Source: JADLCB01 sp964398315
Lineage (GTDB): Bacteria; Planctomycetota; Phycisphaerae; Tepidisphaerales; Tepidisphaeraceae
Direction: 5' to 3'
Assembly (NCBI GenBank): GCA_964398315.1
Contig: CAYNMV010000004.1
Span: 1-64,000 of the forward strand
DNA: 64,000 bases
Shown: positions 52,412-61,213 of the stretch, piece after piece
Layout: every line of letters starts with the position of its first letter
Position numbering within the stretch: position 1 is the first letter of the stretch
Notes under the pieces: model-generated
What the model saw: the letters and a program-made list of their open reading frames with translations, nothing else
Told to the model about the DNA's origin: nothing
The model's database searches: none
Made by a program: the position numbers and the translations under genes

Positions 52412-53506
52412 TTACCGCCCAACCGTCTCCGGCACTGCATAGGCAGCCTGAGGATCGGTGACACTGGGCGCCTCAGGGACGGTTGATTCGCCGTAAAACA
52501 TCGTCACATCCGATGGCTGCACGAGCAGCGACCCCACCCATTCCCCGGTGCGCATCCAGTGCAGCGCCACCCGCAGGTAAGGCCGCAGGTCCTGCAATTC
52601 CAGGCAGGTCACGCTGGGGACCAAATACTGCGCCATCCCCTCGCCGTTGACCGTGCAGACCGCCACATCGCGGCCAACCTTGTATCCACATTCATAAAAC
52701 GCCCGCATGGCGCCGACAGCGGCGGAGACGGTGGTGCAGAACAGGGCTGTCGCCTTGAACTCGCCGCGCTTGAGAATCGGCAGCATCGTGCGGTAGGAGT
52801 TCATCGGTGAGCCATCGGGATCATTGATCAACCGCCCCTCCACACCGTGCGCCATCCGCCAGATCTGCCATTGCTCGATGCGCTGCTCCATCGCATTGAA
52901 GGGCGCAACCTCGGTGTTGAGGCAGTCGATGGACTGGTGCCCCTGCTCCTTGAGGTGATCGAGCAGCTTCTGGACGAACACCGGCGGGAACAGGCGCACC
53001 GACCGGATGCCCAGGTGCGACAGATCGACGTTGAGGGCAACCGCCGCGGTTGAGCCGCTGCGCAGGCGGTCGATCAGCCATTCGGGCATGGGCTCGGAGC
53101 GGGGGAACAGGAAGACCCCGTCAAACCCATCGAATACATCGAGGATCTGCGGATCATCCCAGTGGGTGTAGAGAATCGGCCGCACGCGGGCGCCGATCTC
53201 CACGGCCACCTGGTCGAGTGCGGTGCGCGAGCGCTGCACCTCGGCCGACTGGGTGGTGGGCGCCAGGAAAGCCAGTTGCAGCGGAACGGTGTTGCCTTCG
53301 CTGGCGCGGCCGACGGCAAGGCGGCCATTGGGCTGGCGCACCAGCAGGCCCAGGTCAATCAAATGCTGCACAGCCCGGCGGGTGGTCTTGCGGCTGGCCC
53401 CCACTTCCAGGGCTAACTCGCGTTCGGGGGGAAACTCCTTGATCGCGTAATCCCCGTGCCGGATTCGCTTTTCCAACAGATTCGCGATTGTCGTGTACTT
53501 AGCCAT
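52412..53506 (-). CDS. GntR-family transcriptional regulator with LacI-like sugar-sensor domain
   Basis: 364 aa. A GntR winged helix occupies residues 1-70 (YTTIANLLEKRIRHGDYAIKEFPPERELALEVGASRKTTRRAVQHL). The rest (about 75-345) has the periplasmic-binding-protein fold used by LacI/AraR regulators: LAFLAPTTQ, GVFLFPRSEP, ATALFCTTVSAAVGAMRAFYECGYKVGRDVAV. AraR-type regulators with this layout sense sugars. GAGGG is 7 nt before ATG 53506. Its own promoter contains the palindrome described at 53520-53547, which suggests auto-repression. Confidence 0.9.
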   Translation of the reverse strand: MAKYTTIANLLEKRIRHGDYAIKEFPPERELALEVGASRKTTRRAVQHLIDLGLLVRQPNGRLAVGRASEGNTVPLQLAFLAPTTQSAEVQRSRTALDQVAVEIGARVRPILYTHWDDPQILDVFDGFDGVFLFPRSEPMPEWLIDRLRSGSTAAVALNVDLSHLGIRSVRLFPPVFVQKLLDHLKEQGHQSIDCLNTEVAPFNAMEQRIEQWQIWRMAHGVEGRLINDPDGSPMNSYRTMLPILKRGEFKATALFCTTVSAAVGAMRAFYECGYKVGRDVAVCTVNGEGMAQYLVPSVTCLELQDLRPYLRVALHWMRTGEWVGSLLVQPSDVTMFYGESTVPEAPSVTDPQAAYAVPETVGR

Positions 53507-53519
53507 CGCGTTGCCCTCA

Positions 53520-53547
53520 AGTATAGACCATTTTGGTCCCCACGCAA
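53520..53547 (-). promoter_or_regulatory. Promoter with operator in the spacer, GntR gene
   Basis: On the minus strand, -35 TTGCGT (53542-53547) and -10 TATACT (53520-53525) are separated by 16 bp. The spacer contains the perfect inverted repeat GACCAAAATGGTC (53526-53538). The position is ideal for repression, and the same core appears at 56802-56814. Confidence 0.7.
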
Positions 53548-53673
53548 GAAAATTCCACAGGAATTGTCACATATGCTGCCTTGTGGACAGGGATAGAGGC
53601 AAGCATTGACAAAACCGGGGACCGCACGCCACACGCCGTTGCCTCATCTTCCACATTTATACGTTCTTGCTCA

Positions 53674-53773
53674 NNNNNNNNNNNNNNNNNNNNNNNNNNN
53701 NNNNNNNNNNNNNNNNNNNNNNNNNNNNNNNNNNNNNNNNNNNNNNNNNNNNNNNNNNNNNNNNNNNNNNNNN
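53674..53773. other. Assembly gap (100 N)
   Basis: Exactly 100 undetermined bases, the conventional scaffold-gap length. The true distance is unknown. The 3' end of the alpha-mannosidase gene is lost in it. Confidence 0.99.
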
Positions 53774-56688
53774 GTGATCGGCTGGGACTGGGGTTCGGGG
53801 CGCTCCAGCAGATCAACCCGCTCCGCGGAAGCCACCTTGCCCAGCAGGATCGGATTGAGTTTGACGCGCGCGGTTGCGGCCTGGCCGTTCGCTTCATGCA
53901 GGCGCAGGATCAGGCCATCACCATCCTCGGCGGTCTTGAGATGGTCCAGCACCGCCCCGCCGCCGGTGCAGCTCAGGACCGATTCGGCCACCGCCGGCAG
54001 CGGGCCATCATGGACATCAGTGTTCACGCAGATCAGCGCATGGTTGAAGCCCGCCCCCCAGCGCACCAGTTGGGTCACCGGCTCATCGCCGCCGTGCGGG
54101 ATGATCGCCAGGCGGATGCGGTGCTCGGCGATCTCAGGCAGCGGATCGGGTTCGTAGCTCGAGCGGATCAGCGTCTGTCGCAACACGTGCCCTTTGAGGG
54201 AGTGGCCATACTTGCAGTCATTGACCAGGCACGCGCCGGCATTTGGCTTCGTTCCGTCATTTTTCGCGCTGGCCGGGTTGTGCGCATCGCCCGCCTGCCC
54301 GCGCACATCCACCCATCGCAGGGCCGGCACCTCGCGCCCGTTGGGCAGGTCGCGCTCGATCGAGCCGAAGGGAATTTCGTAACGTCCTTTACAAATTGCC
54401 AGGTTCAGCGGGAAGCGGATCAGCAGCTTGGGCGTGCCGATCTCCGGGCCGCCGCGCTCCAGCCATTGGCCGGCGATGTCGATCTCCACCTGCCGTGCCC
54501 CGGCCCGCAGTGAGTAAGTCACATCGAACTTCGACTGCCCCACCCGCACCGTTGCCATCACCGCCGACACCCACGGTCCCTCAAGCACCGGCCGCAAGAC
54601 CTCGACATCCAGCGGAAACTGGCGGCTGCGGGGATCGCCGGGAATCCAGGCCGACATGTACTGCGGCCGCTCCATGACAAATTCCAGCAATCCCATCGGA
54701 TCATCCGCCCGCGCCAGGTCGCGCCCGCTGGCGCGGTCGAGCAATTTGCTGATGCCCCCGGTCTTGCGGTCGAACTCCACCACCAGGTGTTCGTTCTCCA
54801 GCGCCAGCCGCCCGGTGGGCAGGTTGATGCCCCAGCCTCCTTCCTTCTCTATCACCAGGCGCGATACCCCTTCGCTGGGCGCTGGCGGCACGGCATCGGG
54901 CGCCACCTCCTCAATCGCCAGCGCGCTATAGGCCATCGGCCCCACCTTCACCGGCACGGCCAGGTCGAGGAAGTCATGGTCCCAGTAATTGCCATCCTGC
55001 ACGACCTGGGTGGGCAGCACCTGCCCATCGGGCAGGCGCGCGATGAACTTGCGGTCCTTGAACCTGGTGCCGATGTAGCTGGCATCGCCATCCCACACGC
55101 TCACCGTCACCACCTCCCGCCGCTCCCAGGCGCAGGCGTTAAAAACGACCACCGGCCGCGGGCCATCGGTGGCATGGGAAACGGATGAGACCTGCTGGTT
55201 GTCGGTCAGTTTCCATGCCCCGCCGGGCCGGGTGGCGGTGGTGATCCGGCCCGCCCCAGCGCCGAACCCCCGCCCCTCCTCCGCGGGCGGGGGGATCAGA
55301 TCAGCGCTGCGCTCCTGCCGGGCAAACGAGGTGTCGATGCGCTCCGCCAGCGCCCGCAGCGCCTGCGCCTTAATCATCCCGGCGTTGGCCTGGATGTTCT
55401 GGAACAGCCCCTGGGCATACTGCCGCGTGGCCGGCACACCTGAACCGGGCAGGATGTCGTGAAACTGGTTGAACAGCACATCCAGCCACGATTCCTTCAG
55501 CCGCGCAGCGGGATAGCCCCGTCCCGCCGCCCGCGCGGCAAGAGTGGCGGCCACCTCCGCCTCGGCCAGCATGTTCTCCCCGGCGCGATTGGCCTTCTTG
55601 ATGGAGCTTTGCGACGTATAGCAGCCGGCAAACTCGAAGTTCAGCTCGCGGTCTTCAGTCGGCCACTTGTCGCCATGCTTGAGCAGGATCTCGAAAAACG
55701 GCCTGGCGGTAGAAAACTTCAGCCGCGGGTAGATGGGCCAACTGTCCAGCTCGGCCCGGCGGCGCAAATCACGGCGGGTGGGTCCGCCACCGTGGTCGCC
55801 CACGCCGTAGACATACATCCAGTCGCGCAGGCCGGTCGTGCGGGCAAACGCCAGCAGCTTCTTTGCCCCATGCGGGCCGATGGTGTTGTTGTACCAGTCG
55901 GTTTCACGGTTCACGAGCACCCGGCTGCCATCGGGTCCCTTGAACCAGAAAACCGGCGGCGTCGGCTGCTCACCCGGCCGGCACAGGTAATAGCATTTAA
56001 CCCCACCCCGGCTGACGATCGAAGGAATCGTGTGGGCATGGCCAAAGGTGTCCGGCTCCCACTGGATGAACAGCGCTTCAGGCCCCAGGCCGAAATGCTC
56101 AGCGGTGAACTGGCGAGTGTAGAGCAGGTGACGGGCCAGGCTTTCGCCATTGGACAGATTCTTGTCCGCCTCCACCCACGCCGCCGCCGTCACTTCCCAG
56201 CGCCCTTCGGCCACGCGCTGCCTGATCTGCTCGAACAGCTCCGGGCTGTACCGGCGGACAATGTCGTAAATCACCCCCGAGCTCTGCGTCAGGCAGAAAT
56301 CCGGGAACTCTTCCATCAGCTTCAGCACGGTGGTGAAGGTGTCATGGCAGACCGCCACCGTCTCCGGCCAGGCCCACATCCAGTTCATGTCGATGTGGGC
56401 ATGGCCGACACAATGCATGGTGTAGGTCTTGGCGATTTCGCCAATGGGCGCCAGATGCTCCTCGATCCGGCGCGCGGTGGCCTCCAGCGCGGTTGGATCG
56501 CCGGCCCGGGCGCACGCCTCATACTGCCCGCGGGCCGAGGCAATCAGGGGCTTCCACTGCTCTGCCCGATCTGGATGCAGATCACACAATTCCTCGGCAA
56601 AACCGAGCTGTTCCACAATCCGCTCGCGCACTGACCGAAACACCGCCGCCGACCGATCCAGCGCCCGCCGCTGCTCCAGGTTCATCAT
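53774..56688 (-). CDS. GH38 alpha-mannosidase, 3' end missing in gap
   Basis: About 971 residues are visible; the C-terminus runs into the N gap, so the stop is not seen. The N-terminal catalytic barrel has the zinc site GHAHIDMNWMWAWPET (about residue 93), the nucleophile region QWEPDTFGHAHTIP (about 217) and NQFHDILPGSG (about 407) with another zinc-ligand His. C-terminal beta domains follow. No signal peptide, so probably cytoplasmic. GAGGAG lies 5 nt upstream of ATG 56688. Divergent from the fucosidase with a shared operator-like site. Likely removes mannose from imported glycans. Confidence 0.93.
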
Positions 56689-56790
56689 CCGGCTCCTCGC
56701 GTGAAATAAAGAAATGACCGCATCAGACAGGCCTCAATGGCCCATCTGGTGCTACAGCGTAGCCCAATGCCCCCAAAATTTCATCTTTTT

Positions 56791-56831
56791 CTGGACGAGG
56801 GTACCTTTTTGGTATACATTCCATCTGTCAA
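56791..56831. promoter_or_regulatory. Divergent promoter and operator, mannosidase/fucosidase
   Basis: The inverted repeat TACCTTTTTGGTA (56802-56814) matches the GntR-gene operator core (ACCwTTTTGGT). On plus, TATACA (56813-56818) is a -10, with weak -35 CTGGAC (56791-56796). On minus, a perfect TTGACA (56826-56831) precedes AAGGTA after 18 bp. The repeat overlaps both -10 regions. Confidence 0.65.
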
Positions 56832-56880
56832 CACCGAGGATGGGAACGCATCCTGATCAGCGGCAGATGGAGTTTTCACA

Positions 56881-58176
56881 ATGTTGCGGCCGGCCCCAAC
56901 TCCGGGAAACATCGACTGGTTCATCGAGGCCCGTTTCGGCCTGTTCATCCACTGGGGCCTGTACAGCCTGGGCGCCCGCCATGAATGGCTCAAGAACCGC
57001 GAGGAGATGACGGATGAGGACTACCGCATCTACTTCGAGCAGTTCAACCCGCGCGACTACGACCCCGCCGCCTGGGCGCGCGCTGCCCGCGAAGCGGGGA
57101 TGAAGTATTTTGTCATCACCACCAAGCACCACGAGGGTTTCTGCCTCTGGGACTCCAAGTACACCGATTATAAAGCTCCCAACACCCCGGCCGGGCGCGA
57201 CCTGCTGCGGCCGATGATCGAAGCCTTCCGCGCGGAGGGGCTGAAAGTCGGCTTCTACCATTCACTGATCGACTGGCATCACCCCGATTTTACCATCGAT
57301 GCCCTCCACCCCCTGCGCAATCACCCGGAAGCAGAAGCGCTCAACCGCCAGAAGCACTGGCCGCGCTATGTGGAGTACCTGCATAACCAGGTGCGCGAGC
57401 TGCTGACCGGCTACGGCCCGGTGGACATCATGTGGTTCGATTATTCCTACCCCGAAGACCGCCATGGCAAGCTCGGCGGCAAGGGACGGGATGACTGGCA
57501 ATCTGAAAAGCTGCTGGCGATGGTGCGCGAGCTGGCCCCCGGCGTGATCGTCAACAACCGCCTGGACCTGCCCCTGGGGCAGGCGGATGTATACACCCCC
57601 GAGCAGTTCCAGCCCCCCACCTGGCTGCATATCGACGGCCAGCCCGTCCATTGGGAGAGCGTCCACACCTTCAGCGGGTCATGGGGCTACCACCGCGATG
57701 AATCCACCTGGAAAAGCCCCGAGCAGCTCATCCAGTTGCTGATCGACAATGTTGCCTGCGGCGGCAACCTGATGATGAATGTCGGCCCTACCGCCCTCGG
57801 CACCTTCGACTCCCGCGCCCTGGCCGCACTGAAGGTCTACGGCGACTGGATGAAGCAGCACGGATCATCGATCTACGGCTGCACGCAGAGCGAATTTGCC
57901 GCCCCGCGCGACTGCCGGCTGACGCAGAACGGCAACAAGCTCTACCTGCACGTCTTCAACTGGCCGTTCCGCTACCTCTACTTCTCCGGCCTCGGCCAGC
58001 GCATCCGCTATGCCCAGTTGATGAACGATGCCAGCGAGGTGCGCTGGACGCGCAGCCAGGATCTGAAGATCCATCTCGGCCTCAAGGAGGCCCTGCCGCC
58101 GGACACCGTTATCTTCGAACTGCCGGTCAGGAAGCCCGATGCAGTCGTGCCCGTCATCGAGATTGACCTGGCCTGA
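56881..58176 (+). CDS. GH29 alpha-L-fucosidase
   Basis: 431 aa. Catalytic TIM barrel features: WFIEARFGLFIHWGLYS (about residue 12), YFVITTKHHEGFCLWDS (about 76), GLKVGFYHSLIDWHH, and the nucleophile Asp in VDIMWFDYSYPE (about 183). The loop WESVHTFSGSWGYHRDE and LLIDNVACGGNLMMNVGP are also standard for GH29. A C-terminal beta domain follows. No signal peptide. It heads a five-gene plus-strand cluster (lactonase, aldose dehydrogenase, isomerase, Gfo/Idh) consistent with fucose catabolism. The last codons join a repeat. Confidence 0.95.
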   Translation: MLRPAPTPGNIDWFIEARFGLFIHWGLYSLGARHEWLKNREEMTDEDYRIYFEQFNPRDYDPAAWARAAREAGMKYFVITTKHHEGFCLWDSKYTDYKAPNTPAGRDLLRPMIEAFRAEGLKVGFYHSLIDWHHPDFTIDALHPLRNHPEAEALNRQKHWPRYVEYLHNQVRELLTGYGPVDIMWFDYSYPEDRHGKLGGKGRDDWQSEKLLAMVRELAPGVIVNNRLDLPLGQADVYTPEQFQPPTWLHIDGQPVHWESVHTFSGSWGYHRDESTWKSPEQLIQLLIDNVACGGNLMMNVGPTALGTFDSRALAALKVYGDWMKQHGSSIYGCTQSEFAAPRDCRLTQNGNKLYLHVFNWPFRYLYFSGLGQRIRYAQLMNDASEVRWTRSQDLKIHLGLKEALPPDTVIFELPVRKPDAVVPVIEIDLA

Positions 58177-58220
58177 AGGACCGGTCCGGCCTGAAAAAAT
58201 GACCCGGTCCGGCCTGAAAA
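58170..58220. repeat. Direct repeats carrying the fucosidase stop context
   Basis: GGCCTGAA (with the fucosidase TGA stop at 58174-58176) recurs at 58188-58195 and 58211-58218. The last two are inside a 17-bp perfect repeat, CCGGTCCGGCCTGAAAA (58181-58197 and 58204-58220). Confidence 0.85.
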
Positions 58221-58279
58221 CCCAACCTGAGCGAACTGTCCATTGACCACCCTCAAGAACCAGGGGCAGGACATCTGAC

Positions 58280-59146
58280 GTGAACGAGTCGACGACACAA
58301 CTTCTTCCCGCACAACTGGTGGATGCACACGTGCATTTGTGGGACCTGGAGCGGCTGCGGCTGCCGTGGCTCGGGCCACCGCTGAACCGCAGCTTCCTGT
58401 TGTCCGACTACGCCCAGGCCACGCGCGGGCTGAACGTGCGCCAGGCGGTTTATGTCGAGGTGGGTGTCGAGGCCAGCCAGCGCTTCGAGGAGGCCGACCT
58501 GGCCGTCAGTCTTTGCCGCACCAGCACCAATCCGCTGGCCGGCGTGGTGATGAGCGGCGATGTCGCCTACGGTCATTTCCTGCGCTATGTCGAAGGCTAT
58601 CCGGTTCGCCGCTGGGTGAAGGGCGTGCGCCAGGCGCTGCCCGAGGACCTGCGCCCCACCAGCCCCTTCGTGCGCGGCGTGCGCCGGCTGGGGGAGATGA
58701 ACATCCGCTTCGAGCTGAACACCGATCCGGCCCGGGCACTGCAACTGATCGAATGCTGTCCTGAAACGCGCTTCGTGATCGACCACTGCGGCGGAGCCAC
58801 CTTCGACATGCTGGCCGATGAACGCCGCATGAGCGAATGGGCCAGGCTGATGCGGGCCATCAGCCGGCATGACAACGTCGCCTGCAAGCTTTCGGGCATC
58901 GTCTCCACCGCTCCGGCCGGGAAGTGGCAGGATGCCGATTTCGCCCCCGTGTTTGCCCATCTGCTGCGCACCTTCGGCCCCGAGCGGCTGATGTTCGCCA
59001 GCGACTGGCCGATTTGCACGCTCTCGTCCACCTTGCTCGGCTGGGTCCAGACCGTGGCCCATCTGTTGCAGGATTGTTCCGAGGCGGAGCGTGCAGCCAT
59101 TTTCCATGACACCGCCCGGCGGTGGTACGACCTGGAAGGAGCATGA
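58280..59146 (+). CDS. Amidohydrolase, L-fuconolactonase/rhamnonolactonase-like
   Basis: 288 aa, COG3618-type metal-dependent hydrolase. Motifs: N-terminal HxH in VDAHVHLWDLE, YVEVGVE (about 58), the His in FVIDHCGG (about 173), and the Asp in MFASDWPICTLS (about 240), as in fuconolactonases. Expected reaction: opening of L-fucono-1,5-lactone (or a similar aldonolactone). GTG start 58280. The stop overlaps the start of the next gene (ATGA), evidence of translational coupling with the aldose dehydrogenase, which makes its likely substrate. Confidence 0.85.
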   Translation: MNESTTQLLPAQLVDAHVHLWDLERLRLPWLGPPLNRSFLLSDYAQATRGLNVRQAVYVEVGVEASQRFEEADLAVSLCRTSTNPLAGVVMSGDVAYGHFLRYVEGYPVRRWVKGVRQALPEDLRPTSPFVRGVRRLGEMNIRFELNTDPARALQLIECCPETRFVIDHCGGATFDMLADERRMSEWARLMRAISRHDNVACKLSGIVSTAPAGKWQDADFAPVFAHLLRTFGPERLMFASDWPICTLSSTLLGWVQTVAHLLQDCSEAERAAIFHDTARRWYDLEGA

Positions 59147-60141
59147 TGACACTCAAGAGCACGCCAGCCTCCGTTGCGACCGATGGCCTCCGCCCGCTCG
59201 CCCTGTCGCTGCCCCCGCATGCCAGGCCGGTGCGGCCGCTGGAACACCGTGTCCTCGGCCGCCTAGGGCGGGCGGTCACGGCCCTGGGGCTGGGCGGCGC
59301 CGGCCTGCACGGCATCAGCGGTTGCCCCAACACCGATGCCAAGGCGGTCGCCACCGTCCACGCCGCCCTGGAGGCCGGCGTCAACTACATCGATACCTCC
59401 GCCGGCTATGGCGAGAGCGAGCGCCGACTGGGGCTGGCGCTGCGCGGCCATCCGCGCGACCAGGTCTTCATCGCCACCAAGACCGGCACCGGCATCGACC
59501 CGCGCGATTACACCGCCGACTACACCTATCGCAGCGTCGAGCGCTCGCTCAAGCGCCTCGGCACCGACTACATCGACCTGCTTCAGATCCACGATCCAGA
59601 CACCGCCGAGCAGGCGTTCAATCCTGACGGCGCCCTGGGCGCGCTGCTGCGGCTCAAGGAGCAGGGTGTCATCCGCGGCATCGGCATCGGCGTGCGCTGC
59701 CACACCCTGCTGTTGCAGGCGATCAACCACGGTGCGTTCGACACCATCCTGACCTACGCCGATTTCAACCTGGTCTACCAGCACGCCCGCGAAAGCCTCT
59801 TCGAGCAGGCGACCCGGCGCAACGTGGCGATCATCCTCGGCAGCCCCCTCTACTTCGGCTACATGGGGGATATGGACTGGGATGACCTGCTCCGCGCCCG
59901 CCGAAGCACCGGCCAGAGCGAGGAAGAACAGCGCGTGCTGCGCGCCCGCCGCTGGGCCGAGCGCCGGGGGCTGAGCAAGGTTCACCTGTCGTTGCAGTAC
60001 TGCCTGCGCGAACCGCGCATCACCACCGTGCTGGTCGGGGCCGAAACCCCCGAACAGATGCGCCAGAGCGTCCACGCCGCCACCACCCCCCTGCCCGATG
60101 AGGTGTGGCAGGCGCTGTCCGAGGAAATGGGCATCCGGTGA
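59143..60141 (+). CDS. Aldo/keto reductase, L-fucose (D-threo-aldose) 1-dehydrogenase-like
   Basis: 332 aa. AKR barrel with the tetrad Asp/Tyr in YIDTSAGYGESERRLG, Lys in FIATKTGTG and His in LLQIHDPD. The family subgroup with IDTSxxYGxSE and long C-terminal helix (TTVLVGAETPEQMRQSV) includes L-fucose dehydrogenases. Placed after the lactonase and downstream of the fucosidase, it probably oxidises L-fucose to fuconolactone. ATG 59143 overlaps the lactonase stop; ATG 59146 is also possible. An N-terminal extension of about 35 residues is longer than usual. Confidence 0.85.
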   Translation: MMTLKSTPASVATDGLRPLALSLPPHARPVRPLEHRVLGRLGRAVTALGLGGAGLHGISGCPNTDAKAVATVHAALEAGVNYIDTSAGYGESERRLGLALRGHPRDQVFIATKTGTGIDPRDYTADYTYRSVERSLKRLGTDYIDLLQIHDPDTAEQAFNPDGALGALLRLKEQGVIRGIGIGVRCHTLLLQAINHGAFDTILTYADFNLVYQHARESLFEQATRRNVAIILGSPLYFGYMGDMDWDDLLRARRSTGQSEEEQRVLRARRWAERRGLSKVHLSLQYCLREPRITTVLVGAETPEQMRQSVHAATTPLPDEVWQALSEEMGIR

Positions 60142-60220
60142 GGAGAGAGGGACAGGCAGGGAGATACATGGGAATCCGCTCCGCTGCCTTTTCCCTGCTT
60201 CCTGTCTGCCCCCTCTCCTT
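60141..60220. repeat. Purine/pyrimidine-block imperfect inverted repeat
   Basis: A purine-rich block AGGAGAGAGGGACAGGCAGG (60141-60160) is followed by a complementary-style pyrimidine block (60190-60220, containing TTCCCTGC, CCTGTC and CCCTCTCCTT). It fills the gap between the aldose dehydrogenase and isomerase genes. Confidence 0.55.
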
Positions 60221-60240
60221 GCCCTGTCTGATTTTTCGCC

Positions 60241-61095
60241 ATGCAAAGCACCCATCTGCAACACGCTCCCCCCATCGGCTGGGCCGTCAGTCTCCGCCGG
60301 GGGGTGGAGTGGATCACCGACACCGCGCGGGGAGCCGGCCTGCAACTGCTTCAGCTTTCGTATGTTGAGACACTGGATGATCCCGTGGGCATCGAGCGCG
60401 TGCGGGCGGCGGCCGAATCGATCGGGGCGCAGATCATCGCCATGACCTTCGGTTTCGCCGGCGAGGACTGGAGTGATGTGCCGGCGATCTACCGCACTTG
60501 CGGCCTGGCCCCCGCCAGCACCCGCGCCCAGCGCCGCCAGGCCTTTCACACCATTGCCCGCTTCGCCGGCAAGCTGGGCGTGAAGCGCCTGGCCGGGCAC
60601 GTGGGACACCTGCCGGCGGATGCCGGCCAGCAACGCGAACTGGCCGGCTTCATCCGCGCGTTGTGCGCTGAGCTGGCCGATCACGGCCAGGTGCTGTCAA
60701 TGGAAACCGGGCAGGAGCCGGCCGGGCAGATGGAGCAGTTTCTCCTCGCCGCCGACTGCCCCAGCCTGACCGTCAACTTCGATCCGGCCAACTTCATCCT
60801 CTACGCCAACGATGATCCCTGGGCAGCCTGGCGAACGCTGCGGCCGTGGGTGGATGCCATCCACTGCAAGGATGCGCTGCCCCCTACCGATCCGCAGCAT
60901 CTCGGCACCGAAGCACGCCTCGGGGAAGGCGCGGTACAATTCGAAGCGTGGCTGCGGCAGGCGCTGGAGGACGGTTTCACCGGCCCGCTGCTGATCGAAA
61001 CCGGCATCAAGGGAGACCAGTTCCCCCATGACCTGCTGCGTGCCCGCCAACTGGTGCAGCGCATCGCCACCGAACACAGGGCGGTGCCGACATGA
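60241..61095 (+). CDS. Sugar phosphate isomerase/epimerase family TIM-barrel protein
   Basis: 284 aa, AP endonuclease family 2/xylose isomerase-like barrel. Metal-ligand positions are visible: Glu in SMETGQEPAG (about residue 160), Asp in NFDPANFILY (about 180), His in VDAIHCKDALPP (about 205), and Glu in LLIETGIKGD (about 258). The alternating strand/helix spacing fits. Family members epimerise or isomerise keto sugars or keto-inositols; the substrate here is unknown but should be linked to fucose or a neighbouring sugar. ATG 60241; no strong Shine-Dalgarno sequence. Confidence 0.85.
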   Translation: MQSTHLQHAPPIGWAVSLRRGVEWITDTARGAGLQLLQLSYVETLDDPVGIERVRAAAESIGAQIIAMTFGFAGEDWSDVPAIYRTCGLAPASTRAQRRQAFHTIARFAGKLGVKRLAGHVGHLPADAGQQRELAGFIRALCAELADHGQVLSMETGQEPAGQMEQFLLAADCPSLTVNFDPANFILYANDDPWAAWRTLRPWVDAIHCKDALPPTDPQHLGTEARLGEGAVQFEAWLRQALEDGFTGPLLIETGIKGDQFPHDLLRARQLVQRIATEHRAVPT

Positions 61096-61125
61096 GCCGC
61101 CGTTGATGAATTGACGAAACGGCAT

Positions 61126-61192
61126 GACAAGGCGAGAAGGGAACAATCGCATCCACCTTCTCGGGGTCTGCGCCTCTGCTTGTCTCCTTGTC
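61126..61192. repeat. Two-tier perfect inverted repeat upstream of Gfo/Idh gene
   Basis: GACAAGG (61126-61132) pairs with CCTTGTC (61186-61192), and GAGAAGG (61134-61140) pairs with CCTTCTC (61156-61162) inside it. The element ends about 10 bp before the ribosome-binding site CAGGAGGA of the next gene. Confidence 0.6.
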
Positions 61193-61213
61193 CGTCTTTC
61201 ACAGGAGGATGCC

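Noticed and set aside
53526..53538. Palindrome read as a simple hairpin terminator
   Set aside because: It is too short (5-bp arms), has no T tract, and sits between a -35 and -10; operator is the better reading.
53674..53773. Frameshift or truncation of the alpha-mannosidase
   Set aside because: The break is an assembly gap of N, not a mutation; the gene may well be complete.
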